Source: Asaia siamensis (GTDB lineage: Bacteria; Pseudomonadota; Alphaproteobacteria; Acetobacterales; Acetobacteraceae). Taken from it: a stretch of DNA of 64,000 bases. The DNA is taken from positions 434,001 through 498,000 of the forward strand of contig NZ_BMCH01000003.1 in the NCBI RefSeq assembly GCF_014635085.1. Reading direction: 5' to 3'. Numbering within the stretch: position 1 is the stretch's first letter; the number at the start of each line of letters is the position of its first letter. The position numbers and the translations under genes are program-made. Below the pieces are notes generated by a model, which saw only the letters and a program-made list of their open reading frames with translations, was not told the origin of the DNA and searched no databases. Of the stretch, positions 10,101 through 18,686 are shown in pieces.

Positions 10101-10434
10101 TTATGAATGCCAGAGGAATGGACCGTGCACGACAAAGGGCGCGCAGTTCATCCACACCATAGCGCCAGTATTCGGTGCCCCCCAGAAGACGCACCACCAC
10201 GCAACGCGCCCGGGCAATGGTCTGCTCGAGATAGAGATCGACCGACATCGGGTGGCGCAGGCGAGACAATGTGGCCACGCGCAGGCTGGGGTCCTGCGTG
10301 CCATGCACGGCACTCAGCCCGAGCAGATCGCTTTCGGAAAAAGACAGCAGAACGAGATCGGCGGGCTCATGACCGAGATCCTCGGCCATGGCCTGCCCGT
10401 CCAGATCATGCGTTTCCCGAAAGAGAAGATGCAT
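7156..10434 (-). CDS. cobN: Cobaltochelatase large subunit CobN
   Basis: A 1092-residue CobN/magnesium chelatase H-type subunit. It inserts cobalt into hydrogenobyrinic acid a,c-diamide in the aerobic cobalamin pathway, together with CobS and CobT, which are not in this window. Family-typical segments include HLGTHGTLEWLPGKSVALSE (about residue 500), YPFIVNNPGEASAAKRR, and the late GDREAVVDAEG and NQRWIAGMMRHGYRGAAEM segments. The start lies 3 bases after the cobW stop, indicating tight coupling. The length is at the short end of the CobN range but all recognised regions are present. Confidence 0.95.
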   Translation of the reverse strand: MHLLFRETHDLDGQAMAEDLGHEPADLVLLSFSESDLLGLSAVHGTQDPSLRVATLSRLRHPMSVDLYLEQTIARARCVVVRLLGGTEYWRYGVDELRALCRARSIPLAFITGEATPNPALKALSNVDIAQWERLDGLFREGGARNLRCALTLMASLAGLAPDDGAIAEALPPAGVYRRLGTERTSRVLLVFYRAHLLAADLDGVDALAEALYESGLGVDLIYVASLRAPSVLPFVDRWMMEEPPEIILNATFFAARGDDGTPSVLEAAQVPVVQILQPSTTLVAWQKSGRGLSQSDLAMQCVLPELDGRLTGTPISFRDEAAPGLPARRVAHAPGIALMVQQVQGWLRLARQSPAERRLALVLSDYPGAEGQAAHAVGLDGFASVETITTLLRDAGYAITSVEASALPEALCQAPMQRILEAGAYRLLFEALPEGFREKVIAAWGAPVQPIEARFVELGTMVVALQPGRGRASERKAQYHDPDVPPCHAYIGFYLWLRATRAISAMIHLGTHGTLEWLPGKSVALSESCAPPVLLGDVPVIYPFIVNNPGEASAAKRRLGAVMIGHMTPPVQRAGLDSAMVDLERLIDEYAEADGLDRRRGALLRRQILDRAADLGVLAESGVAGGETDEAEALARLDAYLCDVKDLQIRDGLHVFGCQPPRHGALVEMLAESAQVASDIVTSRLNACPQAERQALLAALDGRFVPPGPAGAPTRGRLDVLPTGRNLTTIDPRLLPSRAALILAHKTADLLLTRHLQEEGENLRHLVLDLWGSATLRTGGEDMALAFLLMGVQPLWDATSGRISGFEIVPLTTLDRPRVDVTLRISGLFRDAFPGLIALFDQAARAVAARAEDEAWNPLTRDPDASRIFGAAPGAYGTGVEAALAEGNWQTRDELGQLYLDGSQWSYGGDREAVVDAEGLRARLGRAEMVLHIQDHAETDLLDGVDTAAHEGGLAAAAAMLGNTPKLLHGDTSQPETPKLRDVSQEVARITRGRLANQRWIAGMMRHGYRGAAEMARGVMALEGYASTLPTRFDRQIDLAFAALLENDDLLAFFEAHNPQALSDMKRRFASLRDRGLWQSRRNIVAQVLES

Positions 10435-10437
10435 GGC

Positions 10438-11460
10438 TCAGCCAGCGTCGAAGCTGTTTTGCACGGCAATTGGATCGAGCCCATGCAACCCGATCACGAC
10501 CAGCCTGCCCTCGCCCTGCGCGGCATTGCCCCATGGTTCGAAGGCATGGCGGATGCGACTACCGACTGCCTGCACACCCAGCCGCAGCGATTTCCCGGCG
10601 ATAGGCGCATAGCCCTTCATCCGCAGCACATCATGCGTCAGCGCCACATGCTCGAGGCGGGCGGTGAAACGCTCCACAGTTTCCTGCTCCCTGATGGGCA
10701 GAACAAAGCTCGTGAAATCGTCATGCTCGTGTTCGTCAGCGCCATCATGATGGGACGGGCGAGCAGCCAGATCATCTTCGGCAGCAGCAGAAAGGCCGAG
10801 CAGCACGGCGGGATCAACCTGACCTTCACGGGCGCGGATAACGCGCACGCGGCGCTTGCGACCAGCGAGAGCCGCCTCCACGCTGGCAAGCGCCGCCTCA
10901 TCGAGAAGATCGGTCTTGTTCAGCACGACCAGATCGGCGGAATCGAGCTGATCCTCATAGACCTCCTCAAGCGGATTGTCGTGATCGAGTGACTCGTCTT
11001 CTTCACGCTGCTTCGCTACGGCCTCAGGGTCATCGGCAAAACGTCCTGCGGCCACCGCCGGACCATCGACAACGGTAATCACACCATCAACCGTCATGCG
11101 CGTGCGCACGCTCGGCCAGCCGAACGCCTTGAGCAAAGGCTTGGGCAAGGCAAGGCCCGATGTCTCGATCACGATATGCTCTGGCGGCTGCGGCCGATCG
11201 AGCAGCGCCTCCATGGTCGGGATGAAATCATCCGCCACGGTACAGCAAAGGCAGCCATTGGTGAGTTCGACGATATCTTCTTCCGGGCAGTTCGGAATGC
11301 TGCATCCACGCAGCGTCTCGCCATCAATGCCCAGCGAGCCGAATTCGTTGACGACGATGGCGATGCGACGACCATTGGACTGCGCGATCAGATGGCGCAG
11401 CAGCGTGGTCTTTCCGGCGCCAAGAAAGCCGGTGATGATGGTGACAGGAATCTTGCTCAT
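10438..11460 (-). CDS. cobW: CobW family GTPase
   Basis: A 340-residue G3E-family GTPase thought to deliver cobalt for CobN. It has the P-loop GFLGAGKTTLL near the N-terminus, the metal-binding motif NGCLCCTV near residue 70, and the guanine-specificity motif VVLNKTDLLD near residue 170. A histidine/acidic patch (HHDGADEHEHDDF, about residues 238-250) may hold metal before the C-terminal CobW_C domain. The start overlaps the DUF1636 stop in an ATGA arrangement, and the stop is 3 bases from cobN. Confidence 0.95.
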   Translation of the reverse strand: MSKIPVTIITGFLGAGKTTLLRHLIAQSNGRRIAIVVNEFGSLGIDGETLRGCSIPNCPEEDIVELTNGCLCCTVADDFIPTMEALLDRPQPPEHIVIETSGLALPKPLLKAFGWPSVRTRMTVDGVITVVDGPAVAAGRFADDPEAVAKQREEDESLDHDNPLEEVYEDQLDSADLVVLNKTDLLDEAALASVEAALAGRKRRVRVIRAREGQVDPAVLLGLSAAAEDDLAARPSHHDGADEHEHDDFTSFVLPIREQETVERFTARLEHVALTHDVLRMKGYAPIAGKSLRLGVQAVGSRIRHAFEPWGNAAQGEGRLVVIGLHGLDPIAVQNSFDAG

Positions 11461-11837
11461 GAGACGCTTTCCGGAACGGCATGTTGTGGGGCAGGAGCAG
11501 CAGGATTCTGGGCAGGAAAACGCCCCAGAATGATATCGCGCAGCGAGTCAGGCCGTCTGGATGGCATGACCGTGCCTGATGCCGAGCGACCATAGGCCTG
11601 CGCATAGACAAGCAGGTCTGGCGCCAGTTCAGGACTCAGCTGACCAAGCAGCCATGACCATTTTCCCGGCATGGAGAGAGTCGCGGTGCAGCCCTGCCGG
11701 CAGGCAGCGAGACAGCGCACGCTCTCGACTGCGACCAGATCAGGATCTGCCAGTTCGATCAGGGCATCATGCAGGGCCTGCCCGCCTGAGGCGCAGGTCT
11801 GGCAGACATGAAAAACGGGTTTGGGCTGCGCGTTCAT
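11457..11837 (-). CDS. DUF1636 family metal-binding-like protein
   Basis: A 126-residue protein with FHVCQTCASGG at the N-terminus and VESVRCLAACRQGCTATL in the middle. The cysteine layout resembles thioredoxin-like 2Fe-2S ferredoxins, and DUF1636 genes are commonly next to cobW. I chose the internal ATG at 11837 because the upstream part of the open frame overlaps the riboswitch. It is the first gene after the cobalamin riboswitch and overlaps cobW by 4 bases. Function is unknown; a role in cobalt or redox handling for cobaltochelatase is inference. Confidence 0.8.
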   Translation of the reverse strand: MNAQPKPVFHVCQTCASGGQALHDALIELADPDLVAVESVRCLAACRQGCTATLSMPGKWSWLLGQLSPELAPDLLVYAQAYGRSASGTVMPSRRPDSLRDIILGRFPAQNPAAPAPQHAVPESVS

Positions 11838-11984
11838 GACAATCCGGGCTTTTTGCTCATCCCCGCAACAGGGGCCGAAAACAAGGCGCAGTGATGATTG
11901 CCGGCGCATGCACCGACCTGTCGCATTCGACAAAATGCAATCCGTCACGATCCGGGCACCCCGCCGGTCCATGAAATCAGCGAA

Positions 11985-12165
11985 CTGACGGCAGGTCTCC
12001 TGGCTTGTGATGCCGGTCTCCCGAAATTCCTGCCCCCTTCCCGGAAGAGTTCCAGTGGGATCGTGGCAGGGGTTTGACATCACCTACAGTTGCGGGGGCA
12101 GCGCGGGACTGGGGCATCTCTGCCCGGACCCGCTTCCCTTTTCACCCCTTGCGAGGCACCGTCAC
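11985..12165 (-). promoter_or_regulatory. Cobalamin (AdoCbl) riboswitch
   Basis: On the minus strand the leader contains the landmarks of the cobalamin riboswitch in order: GCAAGGGGTGAAAAGGGAA (12132-12154 region), GCTGCCCCCGCAACTGT, a CTGCCAC/GGGAAGG helix region, and the B12 box AAGCCAGGAGACCTGCC at 11990-12006. It lies about 150 bases upstream of the DUF1636-cobW-cobN operon. The expected effect is repression of the operon when cobalamin is plentiful. Confidence 0.95.
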
Positions 12166-12305
12166 GCCTGTCCTAGCAGGTTTCGAACACGCCATGCAAA
12201 GCGCGAGGCCCTGCCGGTCGATGCATTATTTCCATCTTGAAACATCATGTCTGCCCCCGACATCATGGCGGTCTGGCTCCATGATACGAACGAGGGATGA
12301 CCCCC

Positions 12306-13016
12306 ATGCCGCATCTTCTCGTTGTCGATGACGATCAGGATATCCTGACGCTGTTGACCAGCTTTCTGCGTAAGCACCAGTACCGCGTCTCGACGGCGGA
12401 AGATGGTGAGGCCATGTTCGCCCTGCTTGAGGCCCAGCCGGTCGATCTCGTGATTCTCGATATCATGCTGCGCAATGAAGACGGGTTCAGCCTCTGCCAG
12501 CGCCTGCGAACAACATCGCGCCTGCCGGTCATCATGCTTTCGGCAATGGCTGACCATACCGATCGCGTGGTGGGGCTCGAAATCGGCGCTGATGACTATC
12601 TGACCAAGCCTTTCGACCAGCGCGAGCTGCTGGCCCGCGTCAAGGCCGTGCTGCGGCGCACCGTCGACCCGGTTACTCCCAGTTCGCCATCGACGCGACC
12701 GGTCCTGTGCTTCGGGGGCTGGCAGCTTGACGTGGCCCGCCGTGAGTTGCGGTCGAGTGAAAACGCACTCGTCATGCTGTCAGGCGGCGAGTTCGACCTG
12801 TTGCTTTCCTTTGCCGAGCATCCCCAGCGTGTGCTGACACGCGACCAGTTGATGGACATGGCACGCGGCCCCGATCATGCCGCCTTTGACCGCAGTATCG
12901 ATGTTCAGGTCAGCCGGTTGCGCCACAAGCTCGAGACCGATCCGAAAAATCCCAGCCTCATTCGCACCGTGCGCAATGGCGGCTACATGTTTGCCACGAC
13001 GGTCAGACGCGCATGA
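12306..13016 (+). CDS. OmpR/PhoB family response regulator
   Basis: A 236-residue two-domain regulator. The receiver domain shows the acidic pair VVDDD at the N-terminus, the phosphoacceptor Asp52 in VILDIML and the conserved Lys in YLTKPF. The C-terminal winged-helix domain ends with the wing motif HKLETDPKNPSLIRTVRNGGYMF, as in OmpR-type DNA-binding domains. I prefer the ATG at 12306, with GAGGG nine bases upstream; the ATG at 12297 has the GAGGG directly against it. It overlaps the kinase gene by 4 bases. The regulon is unknown. Confidence 0.95.
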   Translation: MPHLLVVDDDQDILTLLTSFLRKHQYRVSTAEDGEAMFALLEAQPVDLVILDIMLRNEDGFSLCQRLRTTSRLPVIMLSAMADHTDRVVGLEIGADDYLTKPFDQRELLARVKAVLRRTVDPVTPSSPSTRPVLCFGGWQLDVARRELRSSENALVMLSGGEFDLLLSFAEHPQRVLTRDQLMDMARGPDHAAFDRSIDVQVSRLRHKLETDPKNPSLIRTVRNGGYMFATTVRRA

Positions 13017-14392
13017 GCCGAAACCTGTTTCTGGACGACACGATCACGCGTCGTCTGATCGTGACCGTGGCGCTAGCTGCCGGGGTCACCCTGCTGTTGC
13101 TTGAACTCTTCTTCCTGTTTGGCGGCCGCTGGACCAAACCGGATATTCAGGAGACCGGACTCCCCGCCCAGGTAGCCACCGTCATCCGCATGACCCAGGC
13201 TGCCCCTGCCGCGTCACGACAGGCCCTGACACAAGCTGCGGCGACCGACCAGCTTCGTTTTGGCTGGTATCCCTCCGGCTCGGCCATTGCCACGGCTTTG
13301 CTGCATGGACAGTACCGCCCCGCCGAGATCGAACAGGGCTGGGAGTTCCTCAAACCCTATCTGGCGCATCGGCCCGAGAGGCTTGCCGTCTTTCAGGTAG
13401 ACAATCCGGTCTCGCAACTGCCCGGCCTGCCTTATGACCCCTCGGTTTTTCACGATTCCTATTTTGCGGCGCTGCAATGCGACGACGGAAGCTGGATCCT
13501 ATGTGTCGCGCTGCAGCGTTTCTGGGGTCTCTATGCCTTTGAACGTCTCTGTCTCGAAGCCGTGCTGCTGTCGCTGTGGATCATCGCTGTTTCCGCCATC
13601 GCCTCGCGCCAACTCTCACGCCCGATCGAACATCTGGCCTATGGCGTGCGTAATCTGGGTGCACAGCCCCGCCTGATGCCGCTCAGTGAAGAAGGCCCAC
13701 GTGAGATCCGGCTGGTGGTGGAAACGATCAACGCAATGCAGGCGCAGATACGCAAATTCGTTACCGACCGCACCACCATGCTCGCAGCCATTTCCCATGA
13801 TCTGCGAACCCCGCTCACCCGTATCCGGCTGCGCGGTGAATTCATCGACGATACGGACCAGCAGAAGCTGCTGTTTCGCGATGTCGATGAAATGCAGGCC
13901 ATGATCGACGGCGCGTTGTCCTTCTTTCGTGACGATGCTTCACGCGAGGAAAACACGATGTTCGATCTGTCGAACCTGCTTCAGACAATCGCCTATGACT
14001 ATACCGATCAGGGTCATGACGTGCGCTTCGTCGGACCAGACAGAACGGGATATAACGGGCCTCCTTATGCGCTGCGTCGTGTGTTTTCCAATCTTGTCGA
14101 AAATGCCATCAAATATGCCACCGCGCCGCAGATCGTGCTTTCACCGGCGCCGGATGGCAGCGCGACCATCATCGTGAGGGATAATGGGCCGGGCTTGCCG
14201 GAAGCGGCTCTGCAGACTGTCTTCGAACCCTATTTCCGCCTCGATAAATCGCGCAATCGCCAGACGGGGGGCGTTGGGCTCGGTCTAACCTCTGCCCGCA
14301 CGATCATACGCGCGCTGGGGGGCGATATTGCCATGAATAATCGGGAGCAAGGCGGGCTCGATGTCTGCGTTTCCCTGCCGGGGCCCCGTTAA
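13013..14392 (+). CDS. Membrane sensor histidine kinase (EnvZ-like)
   Basis: A 459-residue kinase. TM1 is at about residues 15-36, followed by a periplasmic sensor of about 140 residues and TM2 at about 180-198. A HAMP region contains SRPIEHLAYGVRNLG. The dimerisation domain carries phosphoacceptor His262 in AAISHDLRTPLTRIR. The ATPase domain has the N box NLVENAIKYA, the G1 box VRDNGPGLP, and VGLGLTSARTIIRALGG. It is the partner of the preceding regulator (ATGA overlap). The domain order and motifs fit EnvZ-type kinases; the signal is unknown. Confidence 0.95.
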   Translation: MSRNLFLDDTITRRLIVTVALAAGVTLLLLELFFLFGGRWTKPDIQETGLPAQVATVIRMTQAAPAASRQALTQAAATDQLRFGWYPSGSAIATALLHGQYRPAEIEQGWEFLKPYLAHRPERLAVFQVDNPVSQLPGLPYDPSVFHDSYFAALQCDDGSWILCVALQRFWGLYAFERLCLEAVLLSLWIIAVSAIASRQLSRPIEHLAYGVRNLGAQPRLMPLSEEGPREIRLVVETINAMQAQIRKFVTDRTTMLAAISHDLRTPLTRIRLRGEFIDDTDQQKLLFRDVDEMQAMIDGALSFFRDDASREENTMFDLSNLLQTIAYDYTDQGHDVRFVGPDRTGYNGPPYALRRVFSNLVENAIKYATAPQIVLSPAPDGSATIIVRDNGPGLPEAALQTVFEPYFRLDKSRNRQTGGVGLGLTSARTIIRALGGDIAMNNREQGGLDVCVSLPGPR

Positions 14393-14518
14393 TTCGCCCT
14401 TTGTTTCAGCTTTCATATAGTCGGGACATCACCCTGAAAAATCACGCGGGCATCAGAGACTGATCAGACGCAGCCTTCATGCGGGGCTTCGTTTTCCCTC
14501 TCACAGGTAAAGCCCGCC

Positions 14519-15265
14519 ATGCCCCCTCAGCTTTCTTGCCGCCTTCCGGCGCAACGCCTTGTGTCCCTGCTCTTCTCCTGCACCGGCGTCCTGCTTCTGG
14601 CGGGCTGTGCCGGGCAGAAAACAACCCGGACCGGTTTTATCGCACCGGAAACCTACGGGCAGATGACTCACCCCAAGGGCCATACGGACGATCTTGTCTA
14701 TATTGCGCCCGGCCTGCATCCGGGGGGCTATCGTTATGCGGTGATTGATCCGGTTCTGTGGCACCCCGTGCGCAATGCTCCGGTGCTCAAGCCCGACATA
14801 CAGGCCCGTATGACCGGAGCCTTCGAAGCCGAACTACGCAAGACTTTGGGCGAAGATTTCCAGATCCTGCCTGCAGGTCCAGTGGCCATGATGCCCCATG
14901 GCACTCTGAGGATCAGCGCGGCCATCACCAATCTGCGCCGCAGCAAATGGTACTATAATGCCCTGCCGATCGTGGCCGGATTTGCTGCCGGTGCAGCGGG
15001 TGGCGGCCTGCCACCCATTCCACCGCCAGCCCCCGGCGGAGCAAGCGAGGAACTGATCGCCACCGATGCCGCAACCGGTGCGCCGGTTCTGGCCATCGCG
15101 ACCTATAATAACGGGATGCCGTGGAACATGGTCGGCCAGTGGCTGCCCTATGCCCATGCACGACGCGCTTTTCATCTGGCGGCCTTGCTGATGAAAGAAG
15201 AGGTGCTCAAGACGGGTCTGGCCTCTGCCTCTCCTGCCTATGTCGGAGGAAAAAGCCCCTCATGA
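14519..15265 (+). CDS. DUF3313 family lipoprotein
   Basis: A 248-residue protein with a lipoprotein signal: a hydrophobic stretch ending in the lipobox LLLAGC around residue 30. The mature part begins with residues typical of DUF3313 (TGFIAPETYGQM, then a YIAPGL segment). A Gly/Pro-rich stretch (FAAGAAGGGLPPIPPPAPGG) lies near residue 165. Probably anchored in the outer membrane; no function is known. AGGTAAAG precedes the ATG by six bases. The gene is 126 bases after the histidine kinase. Confidence 0.75.
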   Translation: MPPQLSCRLPAQRLVSLLFSCTGVLLLAGCAGQKTTRTGFIAPETYGQMTHPKGHTDDLVYIAPGLHPGGYRYAVIDPVLWHPVRNAPVLKPDIQARMTGAFEAELRKTLGEDFQILPAGPVAMMPHGTLRISAAITNLRRSKWYYNALPIVAGFAAGAAGGGLPPIPPPAPGGASEELIATDAATGAPVLAIATYNNGMPWNMVGQWLPYAHARRAFHLAALLMKEEVLKTGLASASPAYVGGKSPS

Positions 15266-15396
15266 GCCCTTTTCGCCTCACTTTGCGCCGCCACTGGCCC
15301 CTGCTCGGCCTGTTTGTCGATCGCCATGCGCTGATGGCCATCGAAACCTGCCTTGCGCTGGTTTTCACCCCTCGCCCGCCTGAGGGCGGTGAATGA
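15262..15396 (+). CDS. Small hypothetical protein coupled to the DUF3313 gene
   Basis: A 44-codon reading frame starts inside the stop of the lipoprotein gene (ATGA overlap) and ends just before the terminator hairpin. It begins MSPFRLTLRRHWP and contains a modest hydrophobic stretch. The overlap and position before a terminator suggest it is translated, but I recognise no family. Confidence 0.35.
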   Translation: MSPFRLTLRRHWPLLGLFVDRHALMAIETCLALVFTPRPPEGGE

Positions 15397-15410
15397 ATGC
15401 ATAATAATCC

Positions 15411-15440
15411 GGGGTCTCTCTTCGCAAGGAAAGAGACCCC
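15411..15440. terminator. Bidirectional terminator
   Basis: A 9-base perfect stem (GGGGTCTCT/AGAGACCCC) with a 12-base loop sits between the plus-strand lipoprotein unit and the convergent Hint-protein gene. The flanks are not rich in T on either side, so termination strength is uncertain, but the position fits a shared terminator. Confidence 0.6.
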
Positions 15441-15449
15441 GTTTCCCGA

Positions 15450-18400
15450 TCAGGCGCTCAGGCTCATTTCCTGATCCCGGGCATCTGCGTCGACCAGATA
15501 GGGGCCGCCCTCCACAATCTGGATCGCGAGCATGGAGACCGTGTCTCTTGCCCCAAGATCGAGCTCGAGCAAGGCATTGCCGTTGGTCCAGCGGCAGGGG
15601 CAGGCGTCGCTTCCGAGCCAGCCATCCAGCGCCTCGCCGGAGAGATGTCGAGTCAGTTCCACCGTCTCCGTGGCATCGAACAGCGTGATGCTGCCGACCA
15701 GAACGCCCAGCAGACGACGATCATCCACATAGGGACCAATCGCGTCACAGGGGCGGCTTGCCCGCGAGCACAGCCGCACGCTTTGCGTACCGGGCGGGAT
15801 CATGAACGTCACTTGGTCCTTGTTCTCGCGCAGCTTGCGGATGATCTTGCCTTTCTCGGTCATGAGATGGAGATCGGCATCCATCGTCATTTCCGGTGTG
15901 GTCAGGCGGCTTTCCGTCCCGAGATGGATGGCACGTGCAAGCAGGTCGTTGAACAGGGGCTCAACCGCATCACGCGCAACAAGCAGCGGAGCGGCGGCGT
16001 CCTGCTCCCATGTCTTTGCCTGGCCCGGGAGACGTTTGACAGCACCCGGCTGGGCGAAGGTCCGGGCATTGCCGGTATCGAGATAGCTCTCCGTCAGGGC
16101 ACCGTCGGCCCAGATGACAGCATGATGCTCGGTTTCGATATGATAGTAATGATAGGTCGTGATGCTGGTATCGCTGAAGATGGTGCGCCCATTGACCAGC
16201 ATACGCACCGGCACAAAACCGCCACCGAGATACAGGCAATGCTCTGCCGTCACGAGAAGGTCCTTGTGCGGCATGTTTTCAGCCAGAGCATTCCTAAGAA
16301 TGCGGACAGGATAATCGGCAAGATTGGCTGACAGGCTGTGGCTGACCGTCTTCTCCTTTTCACCCACCCAGGTAACGCGGCGCAGAACAGCCTCCTGTGT
16401 CTGCGGATCGAAAGTCAGGATCTCATCACCGATCCTGATATCCTCAACTGCCGTTTCACCCTCTGCCGTACGGATCATCGTGCCAGCAAGGAAGCAGACA
16501 TCTGCCGCGCCGTAGATCGTAACCGTTGCACCGCTGCCCAGATTGAGGGGCGGCACCAGGGTCGCACCGCTGGAAACGGTGAGGGTCGTGTTCGAAAGAT
16601 TGACCCCCGAGATCGATCCCCCGCCCAGAACTGTAACGGAGTCATTGCCGTTATAGGTCGTATAGAACGTGTCATTGACGGATTTGCCGCCCGAAGAAAT
16701 AGTCGTTGCTTCGGAGTTGCCATAATTATTGGACGTGACCCCCCCGGACGCCACGTTCAGATAGCCGTTGTTCAGGGTGGAGTTCTGGAGCACGCCTCCG
16801 GCCATGACGTTGACCACAGGCCAGCCACTACGCCCGGCCAAAAGACCATCGACCACAGCCCCCGACATGACATTGAGCGTAGCATTTTCGAGATAGACCG
16901 GCCCTGAGATCGAGACACTGCCGCTCTGGTAATAGGTAACGCCACCACTATTGACTGCAGACCATACGCCCCCAGTCAGATAGGCCCCCGTCGCCAGTGA
17001 ATGCGATGTCACAACGCCTGAGTCGATCGTCACATTACTGGTGGTGAAATTGACCTGCTTGTTGCCTGAGATCACCACACCCATCTGATCGGCCTTGATG
17101 CTGGTGAGCAGCGACCCCGTAAGGGCACTCAAGGTCATGCCTGACGTGACCATACTGCCTGTCAGACTTGCACCGGCAGCAGCAGAAATAACCGCGGTGT
17201 GGCCATTGGTCGCATAGAAATCGTCATCGATAGACTGGGCGCCCGAGGCATAGGTCGCCTTATCGGCATTGAACGCATTGCCGGAAGTATATCCCCCCGC
17301 AGCAACCGTCAGATTCCCCCAATTTACCGTCGAATTGATCAGCTTGCCGCCATTCATGACGGTGATGGTCGGGGTACCGCCGGCAGCACCAGCAAGCAGA
17401 CCCGAAACTGTTGCCCCTGAGGTGATGACGAGGGTGGATGTCTCACCCATGACGATGGGGCCGCTGACCGTGACCGTACCGCTTTGATAGACTGTCTGGC
17501 CGCCGACATTGACGGCGCTCCAGACTTCTCCGCCGAGCGTTACCTGCTTGTAGCGCTGATCGGCTGTGGCCGGATTGGAGGTGATGGTCGTTGCAGAACC
17601 GACATTGGCCCCGGGCTGTATCTGGATCGTGCCACCTGAAAGGTTGTGGAATGACCCCAATGTCGCACCGCTCGATACCGTCAGGGTCGTGTTGGAGACA
17701 TTTACCCCTGTAATACTGCCACCGCTCAGAACCGTTACCGAGTCATTTCCACCATAGTTGGTATAGAAATTATCGTTTACGGAGCTGCCGCCCGCCGAAA
17801 TCGTTGTCTGTTCCGAGTTGCCGTTATTGCCGGAGGTATAACCACCGGACTGAACGATGAGATAACCATTGTTCAGCGTGGAGTTGATCAGCTTTCCACC
17901 GGCCAGCACATTGACCGTCGGAATGCCATTCTGGCCCTGAAGAAGTCCGTCAACGACCGCGCCGGACGTGATATTCAACGTTCCATTATCAAAGAAGACC
18001 GGACCGGAAATCGATACGCTGCCGCTCTGATAATACGTAACACCGCCACTATTGACGGCATTCCAGACACCGCCTGTGATCAGTGCACCTGTCGCCACAC
18101 CATGGCTGGTCACCACCGTGTCACTGATGGTGATGTTGCTGGTCGTGAAATTGACCGCCTTGCCACCCGAATACACGGCAGCAGACGCATCAGCCTTGAT
18201 GTCTGACAAGCTCGCACCGGAAATCGCGCTCAGCGTCATGCCCGAAGTGAACGTGACGTTGGCCATCTGCGCGCCGGCAAGGGCGGAAACCACGCCGGTC
18301 GATCCCCCTGTGGCGTAATAATCATCAGCGACCGAACTACCACCGGCAGCAAGCGTCACACTATCGCCGCTGAATGCATTGCCGCTGGTCACGCCTCCAC

Positions 18401-18686
18401 TACTTACGGTGACACTGCCTTTGTTAATGGTTGAGTGTGCGAGCGTCCCACCACTCATCACAACCACATTGGGGCTTCCTCCCGTGCCTGCGCCGAGAAT
18501 ACCGGAGGCTGTCGCACCAGCTGTAACGATAAGCGTCGTCGCGCCACCCAGAACAATCGGCCCATCAACGACAATGGCCCCGCTCTGGTAGCGCGTGACC
18601 CCACTGACATTGACGGCGCTCCATACCTCGCCGTTGAGAGCCACCTGAGTGTAGCGCTGTGCCGCTGTATGAGGATCTGCAGCCAT
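15450..18686 (-). CDS. Repeat-rich Hint-domain protein
   Basis: A 1078-residue protein. Residues about 1-720 are Gly/Ser/Thr/Val-rich beta-helix-like repeats of the AIDA/passenger kind, with recurring GVTYYQSGS, VSGPI and LTVSSGATL units. The region is two 367-residue tandem copies (RYTQV at 11, RYKQV at 378; VWNAVNSGG at 207, VWSAVNSGG at 574). A Hint domain follows, starting at Cys731 (CFLAGTMIRTAEG) with the block VTAEHCLYLGGGFVPVRML. A C-terminal region of about 230 residues is unassigned. Hint domains perform N-S acyl shift autoprocessing. Related architectures are common in acetic acid bacteria, probably as surface or secreted proteins. There is no signal peptide, so export, if any, would be by another route. 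Confidence 0.8.
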   Translation of the reverse strand: MAADPHTAAQRYTQVALNGEVWSAVNVSGVTRYQSGAIVVDGPIVLGGATTLIVTAGATASGILGAGTGGSPNVVVMSGGTLAHSTINKGSVTVSSGGVTSGNAFSGDSVTLAAGGSSVADDYYATGGSTGVVSALAGAQMANVTFTSGMTLSAISGASLSDIKADASAAVYSGGKAVNFTTSNITISDTVVTSHGVATGALITGGVWNAVNSGGVTYYQSGSVSISGPVFFDNGTLNITSGAVVDGLLQGQNGIPTVNVLAGGKLINSTLNNGYLIVQSGGYTSGNNGNSEQTTISAGGSSVNDNFYTNYGGNDSVTVLSGGSITGVNVSNTTLTVSSGATLGSFHNLSGGTIQIQPGANVGSATTITSNPATADQRYKQVTLGGEVWSAVNVGGQTVYQSGTVTVSGPIVMGETSTLVITSGATVSGLLAGAAGGTPTITVMNGGKLINSTVNWGNLTVAAGGYTSGNAFNADKATYASGAQSIDDDFYATNGHTAVISAAAGASLTGSMVTSGMTLSALTGSLLTSIKADQMGVVISGNKQVNFTTSNVTIDSGVVTSHSLATGAYLTGGVWSAVNSGGVTYYQSGSVSISGPVYLENATLNVMSGAVVDGLLAGRSGWPVVNVMAGGVLQNSTLNNGYLNVASGGVTSNNYGNSEATTISSGGKSVNDTFYTTYNGNDSVTVLGGGSISGVNLSNTTLTVSSGATLVPPLNLGSGATVTIYGAADVCFLAGTMIRTAEGETAVEDIRIGDEILTFDPQTQEAVLRRVTWVGEKEKTVSHSLSANLADYPVRILRNALAENMPHKDLLVTAEHCLYLGGGFVPVRMLVNGRTIFSDTSITTYHYYHIETEHHAVIWADGALTESYLDTGNARTFAQPGAVKRLPGQAKTWEQDAAAPLLVARDAVEPLFNDLLARAIHLGTESRLTTPEMTMDADLHLMTEKGKIIRKLRENKDQVTFMIPPGTQSVRLCSRASRPCDAIGPYVDDRRLLGVLVGSITLFDATETVELTRHLSGEALDGWLGSDACPCRWTNGNALLELDLGARDTVSMLAIQIVEGGPYLVDADARDQEMSLSA

